A stretch of DNA of 34,672 nucleotides from Clostridiales bacterium Firm_05 (GTDB lineage Bacteria > Bacillota > Clostridia > Oscillospirales > Ruminococcaceae): assembly GCA_001604035.1 (NCBI GenBank), contig LVAK01000007.1, positions 1-34,672 of the forward strand, read 5' to 3'. Position 1 is the first letter of the stretch, and each line of letters opens with the position of its first letter. The position numbers were made by a program, and so were the translations under genes. The notes beneath the pieces are model-generated. The model saw only the letters and a list, made by a program, of their open reading frames with translations, was not told the DNA's origin and made no database searches. Below, one piece after another: positions 23,372 through 30,370 of this stretch.

Positions 23372-23539
23372 ATGATGAAAGGACAGATAAAAAACAAAGC
23401 TTGCTTTTTAAAAGATTCACTTCCTCTCCTGAGCGCTATTTTCCTCGCTATAGCCTCTGTTACTTACATCATGTATAAGAATTGGAGCAACAGACTCTAT
23501 ATCGAAAAATGGAAGGACTACGAAGACTGCGGCATCTGA
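23372..23539 (+). CDS. 55-residue single-pass membrane protein downstream of PspA
   Basis: A strong AAAGGAGG site at 23359-23366 precedes tandem ATG codons at 23372 and 23375. The frame encodes about 55 residues. It starts basic (MMKGQIKNKACFLKD), has one hydrophobic span at about 16-37 (SLPLLSAIFLAIASVTYIMY), and ends in a charged, aromatic tail (RLYIEKWKDYEDC) containing a Cys. I do not recognise it. The gene lies 72 nt after the PspA-like gene and before the terminator, so it belongs to the same transcript. A role as a membrane partner of PspA is an inference from position only. Confidence 0.75.
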   Translation: MMKGQIKNKACFLKDSLPLLSAIFLAIASVTYIMYKNWSNRLYIEKWKDYEDCGI

Positions 23540-23594
23540 GCCGGTCATCGTCCCAGGATAATAAAGTGTCTTTATTAAAATCATGTTGAACACG

Positions 23595-23624
23595 AAAGGC
23601 GTCCCTTTTGAAAGGGACGCCTTT
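23595..23624. terminator. Bidirectional terminator between convergent operons
   Basis: A perfect 13-bp stem, AAAGGCGTCCCTT (23595-23607) with AAGGGACGCCTTT (23612-23624) and a 4-nt loop, is flanked by A- and T-rich sequence. It serves the PspA operon on the plus strand and the purA operon on the minus strand. Confidence 0.88.
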
Positions 23625-23637
23625 TATCAGCTTTATA

Positions 23638-24750
23638 TCACTTTTCTTTTTTAAAGAACTGGCCTATAGCCTCGCTGCCCGAGAGCATGAAGAACACAAC
23701 AACTGTGCATATCATAGCCACTGCATAGAGGATACCCACAAGGACAAGGCTTCCCTCATGCTGTGGTATCATCACTATTCCCGGGAACAACTGTACTATT
23801 CCCAACAGCAGGAACACCAATGAGGTGAGCGACTTCACGAATCCTACGCCGGTTATAAGTAATATAGCGCAAGCTCCGGCTGCCAATGCAAAATAAAGTG
23901 CAGAATTGCTCACAGTACTGCTGATACCGCTCATGCCGTCTTTGTATTTCAGGCCAAGCTGTCCTGCATAGAGTAGATAAAATGCTACTGCAGCAACTAT
24001 TCCTATCAGAGCCACTACCAATGAAAGCTTGAAGCCTTTTTCTGCAAGTTCTGCCTGACGCTCTTCCTTGAGCTGGATCATCATTCTCAAGCTCTCCTTG
24101 GAATCCTTCTGCTCAGATACGAGCTGAGCGGCTACCGCTTTCTTCGAGGCCTCCTGCTTTGCTCTTTCGAGATCCTCGTCAACATACTTTGGTACGTACT
24201 TAGGCGGCTCAGGAGCTTCATCAAGAACAGGTGCTGTTATCGGTTCAGCCGGCTTTACTGGCTCTTCCTTCTTCGGAGGAGGTGTGTAGTTGTCCTCATC
24301 AAGCACGGGAGCTGAAACAACAGGTGCTGGTGCAACAGCGCCAAGCTGTGCCCTTCTCATATCAAGTACCTTCTGCTGATTCTCAGGAGGAAGCTTGTTG
24401 AACGTCTCCAGCAGCTCCGGAGTAAGGCCGTTGATTATCTCCTCATCCGTGAGCACCAGCTGTTCAGGCTGGGATGAATTGCTTGTATATGGTACCTCAT
24501 CATCCAGAACAGGAGCGGAAACTCCGGTCGGAGCGCCCTTCTTCTCACTCTGCGGAGTATAGCCTGACATATCATCAAGCACGGGAGCAGCAACTCCTGT
24601 AGGGCCGCCCTTCTTAGCTGTCGGAGCTACATAATCTATATCGTCAAGTACCGGCGCTGCTACTCCTGTAGGACCGTCATTTTTTGGCTTCGGAGCTGTA
24701 TACTCGATATCCTCCAGCGGAGAACCGCCGAATCCGTTTTCGTTGTTCAT
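23638..24750 (-). CDS. Membrane protein with APVLDD repeats and C-terminal transmembrane domain
   Basis: The 370-residue protein has a low-complexity N-terminal half with about six degenerate copies of a 23-26-residue unit built on APVLDD/E, an aromatic a few residues later, and PTGVA (IDYVAPTAKKGGPTGVA and variants). The middle has TDEEIINGLTPELLETF and a charged helix with LRMMIQLKEERQAELAEKGF. The C-terminus has four hydrophobic spans (about 245-370, e.g. LSLVVALIGIVAAVAFYLLY, LTSLVFLLLGIVQLF, YAVAMICTVVVFFML). There is no signal peptide, so the repeats are probably cytosolic. I do not recognise the family. ATG 24750 has GAGGTGG upstream; an in-frame GTG at 24759 is less well placed. It is the last gene of the purA operon. 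Confidence 0.85.
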   Translation of the reverse strand: MNNENGFGGSPLEDIEYTAPKPKNDGPTGVAAPVLDDIDYVAPTAKKGGPTGVAAPVLDDMSGYTPQSEKKGAPTGVSAPVLDDEVPYTSNSSQPEQLVLTDEEIINGLTPELLETFNKLPPENQQKVLDMRRAQLGAVAPAPVVSAPVLDEDNYTPPPKKEEPVKPAEPITAPVLDEAPEPPKYVPKYVDEDLERAKQEASKKAVAAQLVSEQKDSKESLRMMIQLKEERQAELAEKGFKLSLVVALIGIVAAVAFYLLYAGQLGLKYKDGMSGISSTVSNSALYFALAAGACAILLITGVGFVKSLTSLVFLLLGIVQLFPGIVMIPQHEGSLVLVGILYAVAMICTVVVFFMLSGSEAIGQFFKKEK

Positions 24751-24768
24751 TAAATCCACCTCTTACTT

Positions 24769-25941
24769 TTACATTTTGAGAAAGTCCTTGAACGAGATCT
24801 TGTGACCTGCGAGGACAAACGAGAAGTACTTCAGTATTATAGTTGCATCCGTGCCGTCAACAGTTCCGTCGCTGTTAACATCTGATGCAAGTCTCTGGAG
24901 AGCCGGCATACCGCAGTTTCCAAATGAATTCAGCTGGCCGTATGCCTTGAGTACCATTGTTGCGTCTGAGCCGTCTATAGTTCCGTCACCGTTGATATCT
25001 CCCAGCTCATAGCTGCCTGGTCTGTCACTGGATGAGTATTTCGTCTTGGATATCGGGTAGAGCTTCCTGAATCCGGAAGAATTGTAATCCGGATAGATAT
25101 CGTTACCGTCAGTACCCATAGTATGCTTCATCTGTGCGCCGGAGGGATCAAAGTCGTTCTCTCCCTGAAGGAAGTAGTACCTCACCTGGCCTTTATATGC
25201 GCTGTCCCAGGTGGGATCAAGGAAGTAATATGTTCCGTTTACGGCCGCTATCAGCCAGGCGTGGCTTGAATTACCGGCAGTTCCACCGATAATACGGCAT
25301 GATACGCCTGAATCCATTGCCATTCTGTAGAAGAGCTGCGAAAAGCCCTGACAGACAGCATTGCCGTTTTTCAGAGCGCCGTATGCTGAAAATACCTCGG
25401 TATTTTCCGTGCTCTGAGAATAAGTCACGTTCTTTATGATCCAGTCATATATAGCATAGAGCTTGCCGTAGTCATTCTTTTTTGAAAGCTCCAGGCTATC
25501 CTCTATCTCTTTGACCTTTTTGTCAACATAGCTCTCCTGTGATGAAGTGGTATGGTATAATAATTTCAGTGTAAATGTGACCTTCTTATTATTTCCGCTC
25601 ATACCGCAGGACAGATCCTTTATGGAATAGCGAAGGTAATCACCGTCGCTGCCTCTGCCTGTCTCAGGGAATGCTGCGTCAAACAATGATCTGAGATAGT
25701 TTTCGGACTGTTCAAAACTTATCGGAGCACTGATGCGTATCTCAGCAGAATGCTTCTTTACCTCAGAGCTAAGGTAATCTGCTGCCAGTTCCACAGTGTC
25801 AAAGCTCTGTGCAGAATATACCGGCTGCTGAACAGATACACCTACTGCTGATGCATCATATCGGGCATAGCATTTATCTGCCGGAAATACCAGCATTATG
25901 GCTGCCGCTGCTGCTGCGGCAATACATTTCATGATCTTCAT
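24769..25941 (-). CDS. Secreted transglutaminase-fold protein with C-terminal dockerin (second copy)
   Basis: The 390-residue protein has an N-terminal signal peptide (MKIMKCIAAAAAAAIMLVFP), a transglutaminase-like domain and a type I dockerin. The Cys-His-Asp triad of the papain-like fold is visible: Cys in NAVCQGFSQLFYRM, His in GNSSHAWLIAA, Asp in YYFLDPTWDSAY. Members may cleave or cross-link peptides; activity is not predictable. The dockerin (about 320-390) has two calcium loops, DINGDGTIDGSDAT and DVNSDGTVDGTDAT. ATG 25941 follows the previous gene by 16 nt with GAGAGG upstream. It is paralogous to the preceding gene. The dockerin implies attachment to a cohesin on the cell surface or cellulosome. 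Confidence 0.92.
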   Translation of the reverse strand: MKIMKCIAAAAAAAIMLVFPADKCYARYDASAVGVSVQQPVYSAQSFDTVELAADYLSSEVKKHSAEIRISAPISFEQSENYLRSLFDAAFPETGRGSDGDYLRYSIKDLSCGMSGNNKKVTFTLKLLYHTTSSQESYVDKKVKEIEDSLELSKKNDYGKLYAIYDWIIKNVTYSQSTENTEVFSAYGALKNGNAVCQGFSQLFYRMAMDSGVSCRIIGGTAGNSSHAWLIAAVNGTYYFLDPTWDSAYKGQVRYYFLQGENDFDPSGAQMKHTMGTDGNDIYPDYNSSGFRKLYPISKTKYSSSDRPGSYELGDINGDGTIDGSDATMVLKAYGQLNSFGNCGMPALQRLASDVNSDGTVDGTDATIILKYFSFVLAGHKISFKDFLKM

Positions 25942-25957
25942 AGCCACATACCTCTCA

Positions 25958-27100
25958 CTATACAGCCTTGTCAGCAAACGAGCTTACTCTGCCCATAAGG
26001 TAGGACTGTAAGAGTACAAGATCATTTAACTTAACACTGCCGTCGCAGTCAACATCAGCTGCAAGTCTGCTTCTTTCTGAGAAGATACCATAGAGTATCC
26101 CCTGTCTGAGATTCGTAAGATCAAAGGCATCAATACAGCCGTTCAGATCCACATCCCCGAGAATAAAGCGATATGCCGGTGAGGAGGGAACGTATTCCGT
26201 AACGTTTATGGGATATTCAGAGTTGAACTCCTCCGAATAGTAATCCGGTTCAAGATGAGGGAGCTCCTTCTTTCCATGGCTGGGAGAATGCTTTGCCTCT
26301 CCGAGGTCGAAATCCTCTGTTCCCTTCATAAAGAACATGAAATTCTCCGGCTTCTCACCGCCGTCATATGTTGGATCGATATAGTAATACCAGCCGTCAG
26401 CCTCTGCTATCAGCCATACATGATTTCCTCCTCCGGTACCGGTACCGGTTATCATGCGGACAGCTACCCCCATCTCCCTGAGCATACGGTACATAACCTG
26501 TGCATAGCCCTGACAGACCGCTTTTCCGTTATGGAGGGCGCCATAAGCTGTGAATATGATATCATTTTCCATATCATCCGCATAGCTTATATTGGCAGTG
26601 GTCCATTTATAAGCAGAGAGGATCTTTTCGTACTCCGACTTGCCGTCTGGTTTGAGCATAGAGACTATGCTTGCTATCCTTCCGGCGACATACTTCTCCT
26701 GCTCCGCATCGGTATAGTAATCCACATGGATGTCAAGAGTGATCTGACCGGAAGATTTTGTTATCATGCCGCCGTGGCCCTTCATGCTCATGCGGAGATA
26801 GTCCCCCTCACTGCCAACGTCTGTTTCAGCTACGGCAAGATCGATCACCTTGTTCATAAGATCACGGCCTGAAATCCCCTCATCACTGGGAAGAGTTATG
26901 GAAATATCGGTATTTCTCTTTACAAGCTGTTCTCTTACATATATTGCTGCCTCGTTTGAAGAAGCAAAAGTATTCTTTGTCTGAGCGCTGTCTGTAACAG
27001 CCTCAGTATAAGCGGCAGATACCGCTGAATATGCCGGTGCTGCGCCAACTAAACAGGTCAGCGCAGCAGCAACTGCAATAATATTCTTTATTATCCTCAT
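25958..27100 (-). CDS. Secreted transglutaminase-fold protein with C-terminal dockerin (first copy)
   Basis: The 380-residue protein has a signal peptide (MRIIKNIIAVAAALTCLVGA) and a transglutaminase-like domain with triad positions Cys in KAVCQGYAQVMYRM, His in GGGNHVWLIAEADG and Asp in YYYIDPTYDGG. The C-terminal dockerin has loops DVDLNGCIDAFD and DVDCDGSVKLND. The calcium ligands are kept, but the putative cohesin-recognition positions (AF, KL) differ from those of its paralogue (GS, GT), so the two may dock to different cohesins. ATG 27100 lies 1 nt after the purA stop (TAAAATG), with AAAGG inside the end of purA, so translation is coupled. A longer in-frame start inside purA was rejected. 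Confidence 0.91.
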   Translation of the reverse strand: MRIIKNIIAVAAALTCLVGAAPAYSAVSAAYTEAVTDSAQTKNTFASSNEAAIYVREQLVKRNTDISITLPSDEGISGRDLMNKVIDLAVAETDVGSEGDYLRMSMKGHGGMITKSSGQITLDIHVDYYTDAEQEKYVAGRIASIVSMLKPDGKSEYEKILSAYKWTTANISYADDMENDIIFTAYGALHNGKAVCQGYAQVMYRMLREMGVAVRMITGTGTGGGNHVWLIAEADGWYYYIDPTYDGGEKPENFMFFMKGTEDFDLGEAKHSPSHGKKELPHLEPDYYSEEFNSEYPINVTEYVPSSPAYRFILGDVDLNGCIDAFDLTNLRQGILYGIFSERSRLAADVDCDGSVKLNDLVLLQSYLMGRVSSFADKAV

Positions 27101-27101
27101 T

Positions 27102-28379
27102 TTACCTTTCAAGAATCTGAGCACGGTCGGGGCCGATTCCAACCATACTTACGTGGCATCCCACCAGTTCCTCAAGGCGAGCTATATAGCTGCGGCAATT
27201 GTCCGGCAGCTCATCAAAGCTACTGCACTTTGAGATATCCTCACTGAAACCGGGGAACTCCTCGTAAACAGGCTCACAGCCCTCCAGCTCTTCGAGAGTG
27301 GGCGGGAAGTTTTCTGTGATAGTTCCATCGGGCTTCTTGTAGGCAACGCACACCTTGAGCGTATCTATGCCTGCAAGGGTGTCCAGTTTGTTGATAGCAA
27401 GGCTGTCGAGGCCGTTCACTCTTACTGAGTGGCGGACGATAACTGCATCGAACCAGCCTGTTCTTCTCGGACGGCCGGTAGTTGTACCGAATTCGCCGCC
27501 TACATTTCTGATCTGGTCGCCGATCTCATCGTCAAGCTCAGTCGGGAATGGTCCCTTGCCTACACGGGTAGTATAAGCCTTTGCTACACCGATTATGTTT
27601 GTGATGACCTTAGGGCCTACGCCTGTACCTACACATACGCCTGCTGAGAGTGGATGTGAAGATGTTACGTAAGGATAAGTACCGAAATCGATATCAAGGA
27701 GAGTAGCCTGAGCTCCCTCGAACATGATAGTCTTTCCGGCCTTGTCAGCCTCAAAGGTGAGAACAGAAACATCATCCATATAGGGAAGAAGTCTCTTGCC
27801 GTACTCGGTATACTCCTTAGTAACGGCATCAAGGTCGAATGGCTCGCCGCCGTATACCTCTGTGATTATCTTATTCTTAAGTCTGCCTGTGGACTGTATC
27901 TTCTCTGCAAGCACCTCAGGATGTGTAAGGTCATACATCCTTATGCCGCATCTCTCATACTTGTCCATGTATGTCGGGCCTATGCCACGCTTTGTAGTAC
28001 CGATGTCCTTGCCGCCTCTGAATGCCTCTGAGAGACCGTCAAGAGCAATGTGCCATGGCATAACGATATGTGCACGGGGATCAACTTTAAGGTGTCCCTC
28101 AGTCTTGATACCTCTTTCAGCAAGGCTGTCCAGCTCTCCGATGAAGTCCTTTGGATCAAGAACTACTCCTGCGCCGATGAGGCAGAGAGTATTGGGGTAA
28201 AGTATACCGGAAGGGATAAGGTGGAGCTTATACACTTCTCCGTTGTTAACAACGGTATGACCGGCATTATTACCGCCCTGAGAACGAACAACAACGTCAG
28301 CACGGGAAGAGATTATGTCAATGATCTTACCCTTTCCTTCGTCTCCCCACTGAGTTCCGACAACAATATTAGCAGGCAT
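27102..28379 (-). CDS. purA: Adenylosuccinate synthetase
   Basis: PurA couples IMP and aspartate using GTP to form adenylosuccinate, the first dedicated AMP step. The 425-residue protein carries VVGTQWGDEGKGKIIDI (P-loop-like GDEGKGK), GGNNAGHTVV, the GTTKRGIGPTYMDK segment, FEGAQATLLDIDFGTYPYVT and TTGRPRRTGWFD, with normal length. Its promoter is an extended -10 site at 28432-28460. What is odd is its company: two secreted dockerin proteins and a repeat membrane protein follow on the same strand within 1-18 nt of each other, so all four should share one transcript. Confidence 0.98.
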   Translation of the reverse strand: MPANIVVGTQWGDEGKGKIIDIISSRADVVVRSQGGNNAGHTVVNNGEVYKLHLIPSGILYPNTLCLIGAGVVLDPKDFIGELDSLAERGIKTEGHLKVDPRAHIVMPWHIALDGLSEAFRGGKDIGTTKRGIGPTYMDKYERCGIRMYDLTHPEVLAEKIQSTGRLKNKIITEVYGGEPFDLDAVTKEYTEYGKRLLPYMDDVSVLTFEADKAGKTIMFEGAQATLLDIDFGTYPYVTSSHPLSAGVCVGTGVGPKVITNIIGVAKAYTTRVGKGPFPTELDDEIGDQIRNVGGEFGTTTGRPRRTGWFDAVIVRHSVRVNGLDSLAINKLDTLAGIDTLKVCVAYKKPDGTITENFPPTLEELEGCEPVYEEFPGFSEDISKCSSFDELPDNCRSYIARLEELVGCHVSMVGIGPDRAQILER

Positions 28380-28408
28380 TATATTTCCTCTTTTCGTAAT
28401 AATAATTT

Positions 28409-28420
28409 GTGCATATGCAC
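28409..28420. promoter_or_regulatory. 12-bp perfect palindrome in the purA leader
   Basis: GTGCATATGCAC lies at the predicted transcript start of purA. It is placed like an operator and shares TTTGTGCAT with the inverted repeat at 17268-17277. The function is speculative. Confidence 0.4.
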
Positions 28421-28431
28421 GCTTACAATTA

Positions 28432-28460
28432 ATTATATCACATCAAATCACAGATTTCAA
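28432..28460 (-). promoter_or_regulatory. Promoter of the purA operon
   Basis: TTGAAA (28460-28455), a 17-nt spacer and TATAAT (28437-28432) with a preceding TGA (extended -10) lie on the minus strand, about 50 nt before purA. Confidence 0.85.
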
Positions 28461-28502
28461 GAGCAGGAAATAAATTAAATCATATTTTCAAATATTTCCT
28501 AT

Positions 28503-28529
28503 AAAAACAGGCGTACATCATGTACGCCT
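28503..28529 (-). terminator. Intrinsic terminator of the Stp/Stk-spoVM cluster
   Basis: On the minus strand AGGCGTACA-TGA-TGTACGCCT (28529-28509) is followed by GTTTTTAT, a classic terminator downstream of spoVM and before the purA promoter. Confidence 0.85.
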
Positions 28530-28567
28530 CTGTTTATCACAAAAGTCATAATTTACTAAAACGGCAA

Positions 28568-28645
28568 TGCGGGCGGCGAATCGCCGCCCCTACAATTTTG
28601 TGATATTTTTCGATTTTATATAGGGGCGCCGTCCCGGCGCCCGCA
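28568..28645. repeat. Paired facing GC-rich hairpins between spoVM and purA
   Basis: The left hairpin is TGC-GGGCGGCG-AAT-CGCCGCCC-CTACA (28568-28594). The right one, on the opposite strand, is TGC-GGGCGCCG-GGA-CGGCGCCC-CTATA (28645-28619). The flanking TGC and CTAYA are shared, and one G-C pair is swapped to C-G. About 24 bp of AT-rich DNA separates them. I recall GGGCG...CGCCCCTA hairpins as common in clostridial intergenic DNA, but this was not checked. A 13-nt direct repeat, CATCATGTACGCC, lies on each side (28516-28528 and 28689-28701). Confidence 0.8.
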
Positions 28646-28708
28646 GTTTTTCAATTTGATCTGAGCTTAATTGACAGTCTCAGTCGTCCATCATGTACGC
28701 CATGTATT

Positions 28709-28798
28709 TTACTGTTCCTGTTCTTCCTTTTTTATCCGGAATATGGCTCTGAATATTCCTGCAAGCAATTTGGGGCTTCTGATGACTACTACCTTCAT
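28709..28798 (-). CDS. spoVM: Stage V sporulation protein M, 29-residue membrane-curvature peptide
   Basis: A perfect AGGAGG precedes ATG 28798, and the frame encodes 29 residues beginning MKVVVIRSPKLLAGIFRAIF and ending in a charged tail (KKEEQEQ). It aligns without gaps to B. subtilis SpoVM (26 residues, MKFYTIKLPKFLGGIVRAML), keeping I6, P9, K10, L12, G14, I15, R17 and A18. P9 is known to matter for recognising the convex forespore membrane. SpoVM anchors the SpoIVA coat basement layer during sporulation. The position next to thiN matches the B. subtilis neighbourhood, where spoVM lies beside the prpC-prkC-rsgA-rpe-thiN cluster. Upstream is a TATAATGGA/TCCATTATA hairpin (28813-28835). It is short enough to be missed by gene callers. 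Confidence 0.93.
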   Translation of the reverse strand: MKVVVIRSPKLLAGIFRAIFRIKKEEQEQ

Positions 28799-28859
28799 TA
28801 AGTATGCCTCCTTATAATGGATATATTCCATTATATTCAGCAGGAACATATTTGTTACA

Positions 28860-29495
28860 TCAGGACTGAATAACAAGAGCAAGTCCGCTCTCTATGTCAA
28901 GGAAAGCGTGTTCACAGGTTATCTCGTTGCTCACTCCTATAGGGAACGAGTTCTTCATCTCGTAGTTTTCGAGCGGATATTTTACTCCCCTGAGACTTCT
29001 TATCTTCACTGTCTCGGTTATTGCAAACACTGAAAGATACTTGAATCCCCAGCGTTTTGACTCATCGATGTACATAGCCTCGCCCTCTTTTGCTCCCTGT
29101 ATGCAGATAAACTCGTTTCCTATAAGCATGAGGTCAGCACCGTGCTCACGGGCATATAAAATAGTCTGAATATTAGCGAAGGCATGGTCAAAGCGAGGAC
29201 CTCCCATTGCTCCGTAGAGATATATGACATCATACCCACGCTCTATCGCTATTTTTACCGCCATAAGGGTATCGGTATCGTCTTTCTCCGGCACCGTACG
29301 TATTATCTCGCAGTCATCCGGCAGCTTTCCTTTGTAGGAATCAAAGTCCCCGACTATCACATCCGGCTTCAGTTTCAGCTTCTTTGCGTGTTTATAACCG
29401 CTGTCGGCACAGATAACGTAGCCTCCGTGGTTGGGAAACCAGTACTTAGCTATATTGCCAAGCTCTCCCCCTGCAAAAATATGGCATCTTTTCAT
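28860..29495 (-). CDS. thiN: Thiamine pyrophosphokinase
   Basis: ThiN transfers pyrophosphate from ATP to thiamine, making the cofactor TPP. The 211-residue protein has VICADSGYKHAKKLKLKPDV, IVGDFDSYKG, TVPEKDDTDTLMAVKIAIE and YLYGAMGGPRFDHAFANIQT, the family set that binds thiamine, metal and nucleotide. The C-terminal half is the beta-sandwich of the family. The start ATG overlaps the rsgA stop (ATGA), so translation is coupled. The order rsgA-thiN is the conserved Firmicute arrangement, but rpe, which sits between them in B. subtilis, is missing. spoVM follows after 61 bp. Confidence 0.96.
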   Translation of the reverse strand: MKRCHIFAGGELGNIAKYWFPNHGGYVICADSGYKHAKKLKLKPDVIVGDFDSYKGKLPDDCEIIRTVPEKDDTDTLMAVKIAIERGYDVIYLYGAMGGPRFDHAFANIQTILYAREHGADLMLIGNEFICIQGAKEGEAMYIDESKRWGFKYLSVFAITETVKIRSLRGVKYPLENYEMKNSFPIGVSNEITCEHAFLDIESGLALVIQS

Positions 29496-30370
29496 TTAAG
29501 CTCCCACTCCTTAAGCTGTTTTGCCTCTTCATACATAGTACAGTAGCTTTCATGGCGGCTCTTATGTATCTCTCCCCTGTCCAGTGCTTCCAGCACCGCA
29601 CAGCCCTTCTCGCAGGTATGGGAGCAGTCCCTGAAACGGCAGTCTCCGGTAAAGTCTCTCATCTCACGGAAACAGTCTGCAAGCTCCTCCTTGCGTATGA
29701 TATCATAGCGATTCGTCTCAAATGTGGAGAAACCGGGAGTGTCAGCGATATATCCTCCGCCCGAAAGCTTGTACAGCTCCGCATGGCGTGTGGTGTGGCG
29801 GCCTCTGCCCAGCTTTTTGCTTATCTCAGCAGTGGGGATATCCAGTGTAGGATCAACAGCGTTCAGCAGTGTTGACTTGCCTGCTCCGGAGTTCCCTGTA
29901 AATGCGCTTATCTTTCCGGAGAGCAGCTTCCTTACCCTGTCCACCGTAGAGGGCTGAGAGTAGTCCACATCGATCACATCGATGTCGATACCGCCGTATA
30001 TCTCATGTATGGGGGCACTGTCGCCCAGGTCTGTCTTTGTTATCACCACCACAGGGCGTATGCCCTTGTACTCCGCAATAGCTATGAACTTATCCAGTAT
30101 CAGATAATTCGGTGCAGGAGAGCAGGTAGAGACTATGAATATAAGCTGGTCAAGATTTGCAAGGGGAGGTCGGATTATACTGTTTTTTCGTGGAGCTATC
30201 TCGCTGATGACACCGTTATCCAGTGTCACCCTGTCGCCCACGCAGGGACTTATCCCTCTGTTGCGGAAAACTCCTCTTGCTTTACACTCATATATGCCGT
30301 CAGGGGACTCTACAGTATAGAGTCCCCCTAAGCATTTTGTTATTATTCCGCTGGTATTATTTCCGTCCAT
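29492..30370 (-). CDS. rsgA: Ribosome small-subunit-dependent GTPase A
   Basis: RsgA is a circularly permuted GTPase that checks late 30S subunit maturation. The 292-residue protein has an N-terminal OB-fold (SGIITKCLGGLYTVESPDG), then the permuted G motifs: G4 VVITKTDL, G1 FTGNSGAGKSTLL, G3 IADTPGFSTF. A C-terminal zinc-binding region, CRFRDCSHTCEKGC, follows. All are in the expected order. The start at 30370 overlaps the prkC stop (TGATG) and gives the usual N-terminus; an in-frame ATG at 30385 lies inside prkC. thiN follows with an overlapping start. Confidence 0.96.
   Translation of the reverse strand: MDGNNTSGIITKCLGGLYTVESPDGIYECKARGVFRNRGISPCVGDRVTLDNGVISEIAPRKNSIIRPPLANLDQLIFIVSTCSPAPNYLILDKFIAIAEYKGIRPVVVITKTDLGDSAPIHEIYGGIDIDVIDVDYSQPSTVDRVRKLLSGKISAFTGNSGAGKSTLLNAVDPTLDIPTAEISKKLGRGRHTTRHAELYKLSGGGYIADTPGFSTFETNRYDIIRKEELADCFREMRDFTGDCRFRDCSHTCEKGCAVLEALDRGEIHKSRHESYCTMYEEAKQLKEWELK

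Noticed and set aside
28799-28859. Sigma-E promoter for spoVM
   Set aside because: GAATATAA- and CATTATAA-like boxes exist, but the spacing is too short and the second overlaps the ribosome site region.
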